DNA of 64,000 nt from Longispora sp047121295 (lineage in GTDB: Bacteria; Actinomycetota; Actinomycetes; Mycobacteriales; Micromonosporaceae), in NCBI RefSeq assembly GCF_047121295.1, contig NZ_CP139447.1, positions 4,340,001 through 4,404,000 on the forward strand. The letters run 5' to 3'. Position numbers and translations under genes: made by a program. Below are positions 18,213 to 26,081 of this stretch, piece after piece. Below the pieces are notes generated by a model, which saw nothing but the letters and a program-made list of their open reading frames with translations, ran no database searches and was not told the DNA's origin. Numbering within the stretch: the first letter of the stretch is position 1; each line of letters opens with the position of its first letter.

Positions 18213-19514
18213 TCAACCCATTTTCCGGGTACGTTCGTACCTGCTGAACACCGCCCAGCACGCCAGCAGCGCGGCGGCGAACACCGGCAGCCAGGCCAGC
18301 CGGGCGAGGATCCAGCCGACCCCCTCGGGGACGGTGTGCAGCCCGACCAGCGGGGTACCGACGAGGAGCCCGACGGCCGTGACCGCGATCATCGCCGTCT
18401 GGTGCCAGAGGAACACGGTCATCGCCGACAGGTTGACCAGCGCCACGGCAGCCCAGGCGGTGGGGCGGGCCAGCAGCCGGCGCAGCGGCCCCAGCAGCAG
18501 GAGCGCGCCGCCGCACTGGGCGAGGCCGAACGTGACGGCCGCCAGGGTCGGCGGGTGCAGGTTGGAGATCGCCGCGCCGGGTACGCCGACCATGGCCGCC
18601 GGGTAGCCGGCCCACAGCACGAGCCCGGCCGTGGCCGCCGCGCCGCCGAGCAGCAGCGCCCAGCCGGTCCGCCGGCCGCACAGCCGACCCCGCGACCAGG
18701 CGGCACCGAGGCAGTACGGCACGAGCCAGGCGGCGGCCACGTTCACCCAGCCCAGCCACGCCGGCCCGTCGAGCCCGAACCGGACCAGGTCCACGACCGC
18801 CACCACGGCCAGCGGCCAGGCCGGGTGCAGCCGGGCGACGAGCGGGGTCAGCGCGGTCAGGCCGGCGAGCACCAGCAGGAACCACAGCGGGGACAGCACC
18901 AGCTTGACCAGGGCGTGCACGGTCGGCAGGCCCACCCCGGCGGCCAGCATCGCCACGGTCACCACGGTCCACACCACGAGCACGGCGGCGACCGGGCGGA
19001 ACAGCCGGGTCAGCCGGGCGCGCAGCCAGCGGAGGTAGGGCGTGCCCCGGGCGTAGCTCGCCGCGCCCGTCCGGCCGCTGACCACGAAGAACACGGCCAG
19101 GGTCTGCAACACCCAGGACACCGGGGCGAGCTTGGGCAGGTGCCACAGCGGGCTGGAGGCGTGCACGGTGCCGCTGTCGACGACGAGGGCGGTGATCAGC
19201 CAGTGGCCGAGCACCACGCCGAGGATGGCGAGGGCGCGCAGGGCGTCGAGGGCCCGGTCGCGGTCGGGCGGGGTGGCGGCGTCGATCCGCCGGGCGAGAC
19301 CACGCAACGGGTTCCGCGAGCGGCCCCGCGTGGACGGTGCCCCGGCGGGGGCCCGGTCCGCCGGCGTGTTCCCGGCGTCGGCCGGCGCGGGCGGCGCTGG
19401 CCGCGCGGGCGGCGCGCTCTCGTGGGACGCCCGCACGGGCGACCCGTCCCCGGCGGGGGCGCACTCGGGTGACGTGCTCCCGGTCCGGTCCGGGGCCATG
19501 GTGGAGTCACGCAT
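18213..19514 (-). CDS. Acyltransferase family 3 integral membrane protein
   Basis: About 433 residues. A disordered Pro/Ala-rich cytoplasmic N-terminus (about 75 residues) precedes ten or so transmembrane helices. RALAILGVVLGHW carries the catalytic His of acyltransferase-3 proteins, and FFVVSG is the second conserved helix motif. These enzymes acylate envelope sugars or exported small molecules. The start is ambiguous: ATG 19514 or 19523 overlaps the end of the upstream hydrolase gene by 8-17 bp, indicating coupling; ATG 19499 is also possible but has no ribosome binding site. Confidence 0.85.
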   Translation of the reverse strand: MRDSTMAPDRTGSTSPECAPAGDGSPVRASHESAPPARPAPPAPADAGNTPADRAPAGAPSTRGRSRNPLRGLARRIDAATPPDRDRALDALRALAILGVVLGHWLITALVVDSGTVHASSPLWHLPKLAPVSWVLQTLAVFFVVSGRTGAASYARGTPYLRWLRARLTRLFRPVAAVLVVWTVVTVAMLAAGVGLPTVHALVKLVLSPLWFLLVLAGLTALTPLVARLHPAWPLAVVAVVDLVRFGLDGPAWLGWVNVAAAWLVPYCLGAAWSRGRLCGRRTGWALLLGGAAATAGLVLWAGYPAAMVGVPGAAISNLHPPTLAAVTFGLAQCGGALLLLGPLRRLLARPTAWAAVALVNLSAMTVFLWHQTAMIAVTAVGLLVGTPLVGLHTVPEGVGWILARLAWLPVFAAALLACWAVFSRYERTRKMG

Positions 19515-20430
19515 CCCGGCCACCCGCCACGATCGCCGCGATGTTCCGCAGGGACACCGTCCCCGGACTCAGGTAGTCGCTGTGTCCCCCGTCCCCGGCG
19601 TCGAACACCCGGGCCCCGAACTCCGGCGAGACCGGGTCCGTCCCGAACCCGAGGGTGGCGAACGGCAGCCGGATCCGCAGGTGCGGCACGCCGGAGATCC
19701 CGTCGGCGGCGGCCCGGCCGGCCCACACCGTGGCCCGGGTGCGCAGCGCGGCGGCGGTGCTCGCCCCGGTGCCGGGGCTGCCGTACAGGACGATGTCGGA
19801 GACCGGCAGGTCCGGGGCCGCGAGCGCGCAGACCACGGAGCCGTAGGAGTGGCCCAGGACGGACAGCCGGGCGTCGGGGCGGGCCCGGGCGAGTTCGCCG
19901 ACGAACCGGCGAAGCTCCACCGCCGCGCCGGCGGCCCGGTCGGCCGTCAGCGCGTGGACGCTGATGGTGGCCGGGGTGCGGTAGCCGAGCCAGGCGACGA
20001 CCGCCGCCCGGGGGCCCAGCTCCCCCGACAGGGCCGCCGCTCCGTCGCGCAGCCGCCGGTACTGGTCGAGGTTGGTGTCCGAGCCCGGTACCAGGACCGC
20101 GATCCGGTCCGCCGTGGACAGGTCGCCGAACACTTCGGCGGACCGGCCACCGTCGCGGCCGTCGAAGAACAGGAACCGCCGGGCGGGGTCCGCCATGGCG
20201 CGCAACGACGAGGCGCGCGCCCGGGCGCCGTGGTCGGTCGCGGAACCGCTCGCGGCGGCGATGGCGACCCTGCTCGCGGCGTACCGCGCGGCGAGGGCGG
20301 TCGGGGTCGCGTCCAACGGGGTGACGGCGGCCGGCGCGGGGGCGGGAACGGCCGAGGCCTGGGCCGCGCCCGCCATGGGCACGGCCACAGAGGCGGCGAC
20401 GACGGCGGCGAGCAGCGAGCGGAGCGCCAT
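19507..20430 (-). CDS. Secreted alpha/beta hydrolase, DUF1023-like
   Basis: A 307-residue protein with a Sec signal peptide (residues 1-26). The core contains RIAVLVPGSDTNLDQ, a PGSDT element characteristic of the actinobacterial DUF1023 family, and the nucleophile motif VLGHSYGS. A C-terminal GGHSDYL provides the likely catalytic His. Substrate unknown, probably an ester or lipid outside the membrane. It overlaps the acyltransferase downstream, suggesting the pair modify the same envelope or secreted compound (inference). Confidence 0.85.
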   Translation of the reverse strand: MALRSLLAAVVAASVAVPMAGAAQASAVPAPAPAAVTPLDATPTALAARYAASRVAIAAASGSATDHGARARASSLRAMADPARRFLFFDGRDGGRSAEVFGDLSTADRIAVLVPGSDTNLDQYRRLRDGAAALSGELGPRAAVVAWLGYRTPATISVHALTADRAAGAAVELRRFVGELARARPDARLSVLGHSYGSVVCALAAPDLPVSDIVLYGSPGTGASTAAALRTRATVWAGRAAADGISGVPHLRIRLPFATLGFGTDPVSPEFGARVFDAGDGGHSDYLSPGTVSLRNIAAIVAGGRDA

Positions 20431-20501
20431 GCGGGCGGGTCCTTCCGTACCAGGGGATGTCTGGTACGAAGTTATGGATCATGCACCGTGGTCGGCGTCC
20501 C

Positions 20502-20522
20502 GCCGGAGAGCGGACCTCCGGC
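20502..20522 (-). terminator. Putative hairpin downstream of the NUDIX gene
   Basis: A perfect 7-bp stem, GCCGGAG with CTCCGGC, and a 7-nt loop lie 27 bp past the NUDIX stop. No U-tract. Confidence 0.4.
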
Positions 20523-20548
20523 GTAGCTCGCGGGTACTACGGGTAGCC

Positions 20549-20986
20549 CTACCGCGCGTCCCAGTCGGCCACACTCAGGGTCTCGCCGCTGTCCAGCAGC
20601 TCCAGGCCCCGGACCGTGTTGGGCGACGACTTCTCCGGCGGCTCCTCCATCGGGAACCAGCGGATCTCCGCGCACCGCTCCGGCTCGGCGTTGACCGGCT
20701 CGCCCTGCAGCTCCGGCACGTTCAGCGCGTGGAACACGAACGCCATGTTCGCCCGCTCGGGTCCGTGCCGGCGGTGGATGACGCCCACGAACTCCAGCTC
20801 CTCGGTGGTCAGCTGCACGCCGACCTTCTCCCGGGCCTCGCGGACCGCCGCGTCGAGGACGTTCTCGTCGCCGGCGAGCGGGCCGCTGGGCACGGACCAC
20901 TGGCCGGTGCCCTTGTGCAGGGTGAGCAGGACCTGCTCGTCGCGGGTGAGGATGATCAGGACGCCGAGCGCGTGAAGATGGGCCAC
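20549..20986 (-). CDS. NUDIX hydrolase
   Basis: A 145-residue single-domain protein that should cleave a nucleoside diphosphate linked to another moiety. The Nudix box reads GPLAGDENVLDAAVREAREK with the following VGV. It fits G-x5-E-x7-RE but has Lys where the second Glu of the metal-binding EE pair is expected. The fold is otherwise complete with a C-terminal WFPMEE segment. The start is GTG 20986; no strong ribosome binding site is visible. Confidence 0.85.
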   Translation of the reverse strand: MAHLHALGVLIILTRDEQVLLTLHKGTGQWSVPSGPLAGDENVLDAAVREAREKVGVQLTTEELEFVGVIHRRHGPERANMAFVFHALNVPELQGEPVNAEPERCAEIRWFPMEEPPEKSSPNTVRGLELLDSGETLSVADWDAR

Positions 20987-21159
20987 GCCGTCAAGATAAC
21001 GGCAGCTCAGACCGGCCCGACGGCCGGGGACCGGCGCGGGGCACCGGGGGCGGCGGCCGAAGGTCGGGCGCCGGCGCGCCACCACTGTGGACAGTGCCCG
21101 GCCGGCCCTCACCCCGGGCGTGGGCGCGGCGCCCGCGCCCGGGACGGAGCGGCCGGGCC

Positions 21160-21894
21160 TCAGTCGACGACGCGGATGCGTACCCGTCGATTGGCCTTGC
21201 CCTTGTTCTCGATCTTCACCAGCTCGATCCGGCCAATCTGCGCCGTGGACGCCACATGGGTGCCGCCGTCGGCCTGGGTGTCCAGCCCGATGATGTCCAC
21301 GATCCGGATCTCCTCCTCGCCGGGCGGGATCAGGTTCGTCTGGGTGCGGATGATGTCCGGGATGGCTAGGGCCTCCTCGCGCGCGAGGACCCGCACGTCG
21401 ACCCGGCGGTCGGCGGCGATCTCGACGTTGACCGACGCCTCCAGCAGCGCCTTGAAGTCCGCCGGCACCTCGGGCAGGTTGAAGTCCATCCGGGCCTCAC
21501 CCGGCTCCATGTTGCCGCCGGTGACGAGCGCGCCGAAGTCGCGGAACACGACCCCGCACAGCAGGTGCAGGCCCGAGTGGGTGCGCATCAGCCGGCTGCG
21601 CCGCTCGTCGGCGACCGCCCCGGTGACCGCCGTGCCCACCGGCGGGATCGGGTCGCCCTCGGCGGGCAGCAGGTAGAAGTCCTCGCCCTTGCGGGTGCCC
21701 ACGATCCGGGTCTCGACGCTCTGCCACAGCAGCACGCCGTGGTCCGGGGGCTGGCCGCCGCCGCCCGGGTAGAAGGCGGACCGGTCCAGGACGATCCCGT
21801 CGGGGCCGGACTCCAGGACGACGCAGTCCCAGGTCCGCAGGGTCGGATCGAGCAGGTCGAGCCGGTCGGTCCGGCCGTGGTGTGTGATCCCCAT
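21160..21894 (-). CDS. AlaX-type alanyl-tRNA editing protein
   Basis: A 244-residue free-standing editing domain homologous to the alanyl-tRNA synthetase editing module, which hydrolyses Ser-tRNA(Ala) and Gly-tRNA(Ala). It has the first zinc motif HSGLH (HxxxH) and the second motif DGGTHV, where the canonical CGGTHV Cys is replaced by Asp. FYPGGGGQP near the N-terminus is the conserved AlaX loop. ATG 21894 is chosen to match the family N-terminus; the ribosome binding site is weak. Family membership is secure; whether the Asp variant binds zinc is inference. Confidence 0.9.
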   Translation of the reverse strand: MGITHHGRTDRLDLLDPTLRTWDCVVLESGPDGIVLDRSAFYPGGGGQPPDHGVLLWQSVETRIVGTRKGEDFYLLPAEGDPIPPVGTAVTGAVADERRSRLMRTHSGLHLLCGVVFRDFGALVTGGNMEPGEARMDFNLPEVPADFKALLEASVNVEIAADRRVDVRVLAREEALAIPDIIRTQTNLIPPGEEEIRIVDIIGLDTQADGGTHVASTAQIGRIELVKIENKGKANRRVRIRVVD

Positions 21895-21910
21895 CTCAGC
21901 AGGGTATCCC

Positions 21911-22054
21911 TCAGCCGGCCCGATCACCGGGGCGGGCCGGGGCGTCGGGGCGCACCGGGCGTGGCCGGCGGGGGCGGCGCAGGTCGGCTTCCGCCCAGGC
22001 GGCGTCGATCGCGGCGAGCAGTTCCTCGATACTGCCGGGCCGGTGTGCGTTCAT
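21911..22054 (-). CDS. Small hypothetical protein (47 aa)
   Basis: A short acidic helix (SIEELLAAIDAAWAEADLRR) is followed by a Pro/Arg-rich tail. ATG 22054 has GCGAGGA about 6 nt upstream. It ends 16 bp before the AlaX start, so they may be co-transcribed. No family recognised; length and composition make this only a moderate call. Confidence 0.4.
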   Translation of the reverse strand: MNAHRPGSIEELLAAIDAAWAEADLRRPRRPRPVRPDAPARPGDRAG

Positions 22055-22251
22055 CAGGGTCCTCGCCTCGGTGCCGCAGGGTCGCGGGGTCATCCTCACC
22101 GACGCGGCCCGGGGCACCTCATGACGCGACTCACGGAATTCCGGCCTCGCTCACCATCTGCGAGACCCGGCCGGCGGTCGTATCCGACCAGGTCAGTGTC
22201 TCGTTGCTTCCCGTCCAGCCGACGTCAAGCGCGCCGGTCTAGCGTGCGGGG

Positions 22252-22581
22252 GTGAAGAACCTCAACCTGGCCGCCATCTTCCTGCTCGAACTGGCCACCC
22301 TCGCGGCCGTCGGCTACGCCGGCTTCACCCTCGACGCCCGCTGGCCGGTCAGGATCCTCGTCGGGCTGGGCGGCCCGGCGGCGCTGATCGCCCTGTGGTG
22401 GGTGTTCGGGGCGCCGGACGCGACGCTCAAGACGCACGGCGCGGTCCGGGTCGCGTTCGAGATCGCCTGGTTCGGTACCGGGGCGGCCGCGCTGGCGGTG
22501 GCGCAGCGGTACACCCTGGCCGTGGTCTTCGCCGTGGTCTTCGTCGTCAGCAAGACCCTCGCGCTGATCTGGCACCAGTAG
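22252..22581 (+). CDS. YrdB/DUF2568-family membrane protein
   Basis: A 109-residue protein with four predicted transmembrane helices. The pattern NLAAIFLLELATLAAVGYAG, WWVFGAP and FEIAWFGTGAAAL matches the small YrdB/DUF2568 family, whose function is unknown. The start is GTG 22252. It stands alone and is followed directly by a strong terminator. Confidence 0.82.
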   Translation: MKNLNLAAIFLLELATLAAVGYAGFTLDARWPVRILVGLGGPAALIALWWVFGAPDATLKTHGAVRVAFEIAWFGTGAAALAVAQRYTLAVVFAVVFVVSKTLALIWHQ

Positions 22582-22587
22582 ACGACG

Positions 22588-22637
22588 GACCCACCGGCGG
22601 TCCTGGGTGGCCGAGAAGCCAGGACCGCCGGTGGGTC
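22588..22637. terminator. Perfect 19-bp stem bidirectional terminator
   Basis: Arms 22588-22606 and 22619-22637 are exactly complementary with a 12-nt loop. It sits between the converging YrdB-like gene and the membrane-anchored protein ending at 22642. Confidence 0.85.
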
Positions 22638-22641
22638 GCGT

Positions 22642-23169
22642 TCACTTCCGGGCGGCGCGCACCTTGTAGACGACGCCGCCGCCGACCAGCAGCGCGATGA
22701 TCGCGCCGACGGCGTAGGGACCCCAGTCGAGTCCGGCCCGGTCCCCCGGCGGCACTGCGGCCTCGACCGTCCGCTGCTGGAACACGGCCACCGGCTGGCC
22801 GGGCACGGACTCGACCCGGGCCTGGGCGTACGCGGCGACGGGCGAACCCGCCTCCACCGCGACGTCCCAGACTCCGGTGGGCAGCGCGGCGGCCGCGACG
22901 AGCACGCCGGGCCGCCCGGCCACGGCAGTCAGATAGTCGGGACCTGACATCCGACCGTCCGTGGCCGAGGCGGTCACCACGGCGGCGATGCCGTCGGTGA
23001 CCGGATGGTTGTCGTCCACCCAGGTGCCGGCCACCTCGAGCCGGCCCTGGGCGTCGGCCGTGATCGCCAGCCGCATCTGCTTGCCGTGCGCCCAGCCCGG
23101 CGTCGCCCCGAGCAGGGCGGACGCCAGGCCGAGCAGCACGGCGAGCGTGACTCTGATCAGGCGGTTCAC
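22642..23169 (-). CDS. Membrane-anchored secreted protein, unknown family
   Basis: A 175-residue protein with a signal peptide (residues 1-26, ending WAHG), an extracellular beta-rich domain of about 110 residues and one C-terminal transmembrane helix (YAVGAIIALLVGGGVVYKV) with a short basic tail. The overall layout resembles small CopC/YcnI-like secreted proteins, but no copper motif is present. Its GTG start overlaps the stop of the metalloprotease gene by 4 bp (GTGA), so it is translated with the protease and may anchor or assist it (inference). Confidence 0.7.
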   Translation of the reverse strand: MNRLIRVTLAVLLGLASALLGATPGWAHGKQMRLAITADAQGRLEVAGTWVDDNHPVTDGIAAVVTASATDGRMSGPDYLTAVAGRPGVLVAAAALPTGVWDVAVEAGSPVAAYAQARVESVPGQPVAVFQQRTVEAAVPPGDRAGLDWGPYAVGAIIALLVGGGVVYKVRAARK

Positions 23170-25208
23170 GAGGAGGTCAGGCTCCAGCGCTGGGCGCGGT
23201 TGTGGGCGGGCGCCTGGAGGACCAGCTGGCGGCCCTCCCCGATCCCGACGTCGAACCGACCGTTGGACAGCGTGTACCCGTCGGCGGTCTGGGTGATCTT
23301 CCACCGCTGACCGGCCGCCTCCGGGTTACAGGTGAACTGCACCAGCGGCACCCCGACCGCCGCCTCGGTGAGCGCCGAGATGCACTTACCGCTGGCTACC
23401 GAGCGGATCAGCACGGTGTCCCCGGCGGCGGGCACGAGGACCCAGCGCTGGTTGGCGTAGCCGTGCGGGGCGTAGGCGATGATCGGCGCGCCGTCGGTGC
23501 GCCGGCTGGCCGTCAGGTCGACGTTCTGACCGGTGTAGGCGTTGGCCATCACCAGCTCCTTGTTGGTGGGCACGCCGGCCGCCGAGGCGCTGGTGAACTT
23601 CACCTCGGGGGTGTAGGCGGCGTTCCCGACCGTGATCGCGACCCGGTACTCGGTGCCCGGCCGCAGCCCGGTGACCCGCACGGCGGTCGAGCCGACGGTG
23701 CCGATGGCCCGGCCGTCGAACACCACGGTGTAGCGGGTGCCGGTGGCCGCCGCCGGCCAGGTCAGCCCGACGCTGGTCTGCCGGATGTCGCGGACCGTCA
23801 GGGTCGGCTTGGTCGTGCCGGTCGGCGAGGGGCCGGCCGTCTTCGTCGGGGACCCGGTCGGCGACGGCTTCTCGGTCGGCTTGTCCGTGGGCTTGTCGGT
23901 CGGCTTGTCCGTCGGCTTCGTGGTCGGCTTGCCCGTCGGGGACGTGCTCGGGCTCGGCGACGGGTTGGGGTTCGGGTTGCCCGTGCCCTCGATCAGCCAG
24001 CCGCTGCTCGCGACGTTCCAGTTGGAGGCGAGGTAGCTGCCGCTCTTCGCCGCCGTCGTGAAGTAGTCGTCGTGGTTGCAGTCGAGCCGCTCCTCCATCG
24101 TCTTGTCCGTGCACACCGAGCGCATCACGGTACCGGCGCCGTCGTTGTAGCACATCAGGTCGTAGTCGTCGGTGCAGTGCCCGTACTTGGTGTGGTTCGG
24201 GGAGTTGTCCTGCACGGCGCCCAGGTTGTGGGTCAGCTCGTGCGCGGCGACGGCGGCGCCCCAGCAACCGGAGTCCACCCGGGAGTAGGAGGCCACGTTG
24301 TTGTTCGTGTTCTCCTGGCCGGGGCGGTGGTCGTTGTAGAGGGTGCCGATGCCGCAGTACACCTTGGACTCGGCGAACAGCACGTACTTGCGGTCCTTCG
24401 AGGCGTAGCCCAGCTTCTTCAGCGCGTTGATCGTGCCGTCGAAGTTGCCGAACGAGCCGGCGGGCAACTCGACCGCCAGCACGTCCACCGAGCAGTCGGC
24501 GGTCGTCACGAACCGGACGTGCCGGGAGCCGCCGGTCTGCTGGGCGCTGAGGTCGTAGATCTTCTCGATCCCGGCGCCCCAGGTCTTGATGGAGTTGACG
24601 TACTCGGTGAACCGGCTGGTCTGCCCGGTCTCGTAGCCGTACAGCAGCTGCACGCGCTTGCCGGAACGGCCGTCGCCGTCACACACCACCCCGGACGCGC
24701 CGGTGGTGACGGGCGCGCCGGGCTCGGTGCCGGCGGCGGCCAGCAGCGGGCTGTCCCCGGCGACCGGGGCCAGCGCGCCGACGCTCTGCGCGAGCTCGGT
24801 CAGGGTCGGCACCGCGACGACGCCGGGCGCGGGGGCCTTGTCGGCGGCGGCGGCCGGGGCGACCGGCTTGACCTCGCCGCGCGGGTTCAGGCCGGCCGGG
24901 GCCGGGTCGGGGCCGTGGCTGCACAGGTCGTGGCCGCCGACGAGGTACTCGCCGACGCACTTGTTGCCCTTCGGCGCCGGCTTGAGGCCCTCGAAGATCA
25001 GGCCCGCGTTCGGGTCGTCGGCGGGGACGCCGCTGAGCGGCTCGGGCTCGCCCGACGACGACGCGCTGATCAGCTCGCCCCAGGAACTGTCAGTGAGGGC
25101 TGGGGTGACGCCCAGTCCCAGCACGGCCACGAGGCCGGTGACGAAGAGTATCCGACGGAGACGACGCTTCTTGGGTGCCGCATGGTTACGCGGCAGGGGG
25201 GATGACAC
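23166..25208 (-). CDS. Secreted zinc metalloprotease-like protein with FnIII and ricin-lectin domains
   Basis: A 680-residue protein with a signal peptide (about 15-40). The catalytic region has AAHELTHNLGAVQ (HExxHxxGxxQ) and the downstream HCTDDYDLMCYNDG. The third metal ligand His is replaced by Gln, a pattern I recall in this actinobacterial secreted family. A TDKPTDKPT-type Thr/Pro/Lys linker, one fibronectin III domain (about 455-535) and a C-terminal ricin B (QxW) lectin domain (about 545-680) follow. It likely binds polysaccharide and digests associated protein. GTG 25208 with AAGGGG upstream. Confidence 0.85.
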   Translation of the reverse strand: MSSPLPRNHAAPKKRRLRRILFVTGLVAVLGLGVTPALTDSSWGELISASSSGEPEPLSGVPADDPNAGLIFEGLKPAPKGNKCVGEYLVGGHDLCSHGPDPAPAGLNPRGEVKPVAPAAAADKAPAPGVVAVPTLTELAQSVGALAPVAGDSPLLAAAGTEPGAPVTTGASGVVCDGDGRSGKRVQLLYGYETGQTSRFTEYVNSIKTWGAGIEKIYDLSAQQTGGSRHVRFVTTADCSVDVLAVELPAGSFGNFDGTINALKKLGYASKDRKYVLFAESKVYCGIGTLYNDHRPGQENTNNNVASYSRVDSGCWGAAVAAHELTHNLGAVQDNSPNHTKYGHCTDDYDLMCYNDGAGTVMRSVCTDKTMEERLDCNHDDYFTTAAKSGSYLASNWNVASSGWLIEGTGNPNPNPSPSPSTSPTGKPTTKPTDKPTDKPTDKPTEKPSPTGSPTKTAGPSPTGTTKPTLTVRDIRQTSVGLTWPAAATGTRYTVVFDGRAIGTVGSTAVRVTGLRPGTEYRVAITVGNAAYTPEVKFTSASAAGVPTNKELVMANAYTGQNVDLTASRRTDGAPIIAYAPHGYANQRWVLVPAAGDTVLIRSVASGKCISALTEAAVGVPLVQFTCNPEAAGQRWKITQTADGYTLSNGRFDVGIGEGRQLVLQAPAHNRAQRWSLTSS

Positions 25209-25362
25209 GCGATACCCCTTAGGGAGGGAGTGAGGGATCGGCCACGGGTCACCATATGGTCGTTTCAGCCAGGGTCTAAGCCTTCTTAGGCAGATTTAAT
25301 GTACGGACCCTCCACATCGCCCAGGGGATGCGTCCCCTCACTCTCCGTCAGGGTGGACGGTG

Positions 25363-25404
25363 ACGGAGGGTGCGCGCGGCACCCCGGCCGGGCGCACCCT
25401 CCGT
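25363..25404 (-). terminator. Terminator of the two-component operon
   Basis: A 13-bp perfect stem (25363-25375 with 25392-25404), 6 bp past the response-regulator stop. A second overlapping inverted repeat (TCCGTCA 25344-25350 with TGACGGA 25361-25367) could form an alternative fold. Confidence 0.7.
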
Positions 25405-25409
25405 AGGGG

Positions 25410-26081
25410 TCAGGCCCGGTTCCCGCGCCAGCGGTAGAGGTGCTCGGGCCGGCCCGTGGACCCGTAGCGGAGGCTGAGTTCGACCTTGCCGGTGTGCGCC
25501 AGGTCCGCGAGGTAACGCTGGGCGGTGGCCCGCGACACCCCGGTCGCGTCGGCGATCTCCACGGCGGTCATCGGGCTCGGCGCGTCGCGGACCGCCGCCA
25601 TGATCCGGTCCGTCGTCACCGCCGAGCGGCCCTTGGGCAGGCCGGCGGCGGGCGCGTCCGCGTCGTGCAGCAGGGCGGCGGCACGGTCGACGTCCTCCTG
25701 GGCGAGCTCACGGTCCCCGGCCAGGTGGGCCCGGAACCGGGCGTACGCGGCCAGCCGGCTGGCGAGCTGCGCGGCCGTGAACGGCTTGACCAGGTAGTTC
25801 AGTGCCCCGCCGGCGAGCGCCGCGCGCACCGTGGCGGCGTCGGCGGCGGCCGTGAGCATGATGACGTCGGCCGGCAGCTCGCGGAGGACGGCGGTGCCGA
25901 GCCGGTCGGGCAGGTACTGGTCGAGCAGCACCAGGTCCGGCCCCAGCTCGGCGCACGCGGCCACGGCGGCCCCGGCGGTGTGCGCGACCCCGACGGCGGT
26001 GAAGCCGGGGATCCGGTCCACGAAGGAGGAATGCAGGGCTGCGACCCGGAAGTCGTCGTCGACCACGAGTACCCGGATCAC
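25410..26081 (-). CDS. CitB/DcuR-like response regulator
   Basis: A 223-residue regulator with a receiver domain (Asp pair at 8-9, phospho-acceptor in LVLLDQYLPD) and a C-terminal HTH of the CitB/DpiA type (MTAVEIADATGVSRATAQRY). CitB family regulators respond to citrate or C4-dicarboxylates. The GTG at 26081 overlaps the kinase stop by 4 bp. The target is probably the adjacent divergent ABC operon or itself (inference). Confidence 0.9.
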   Translation of the reverse strand: MIRVLVVDDDFRVAALHSSFVDRIPGFTAVGVAHTAGAAVAACAELGPDLVLLDQYLPDRLGTAVLRELPADVIMLTAAADAATVRAALAGGALNYLVKPFTAAQLASRLAAYARFRAHLAGDRELAQEDVDRAAALLHDADAPAAGLPKGRSAVTTDRIMAAVRDAPSPMTAVEIADATGVSRATAQRYLADLAHTGKVELSLRYGSTGRPEHLYRWRGNRA

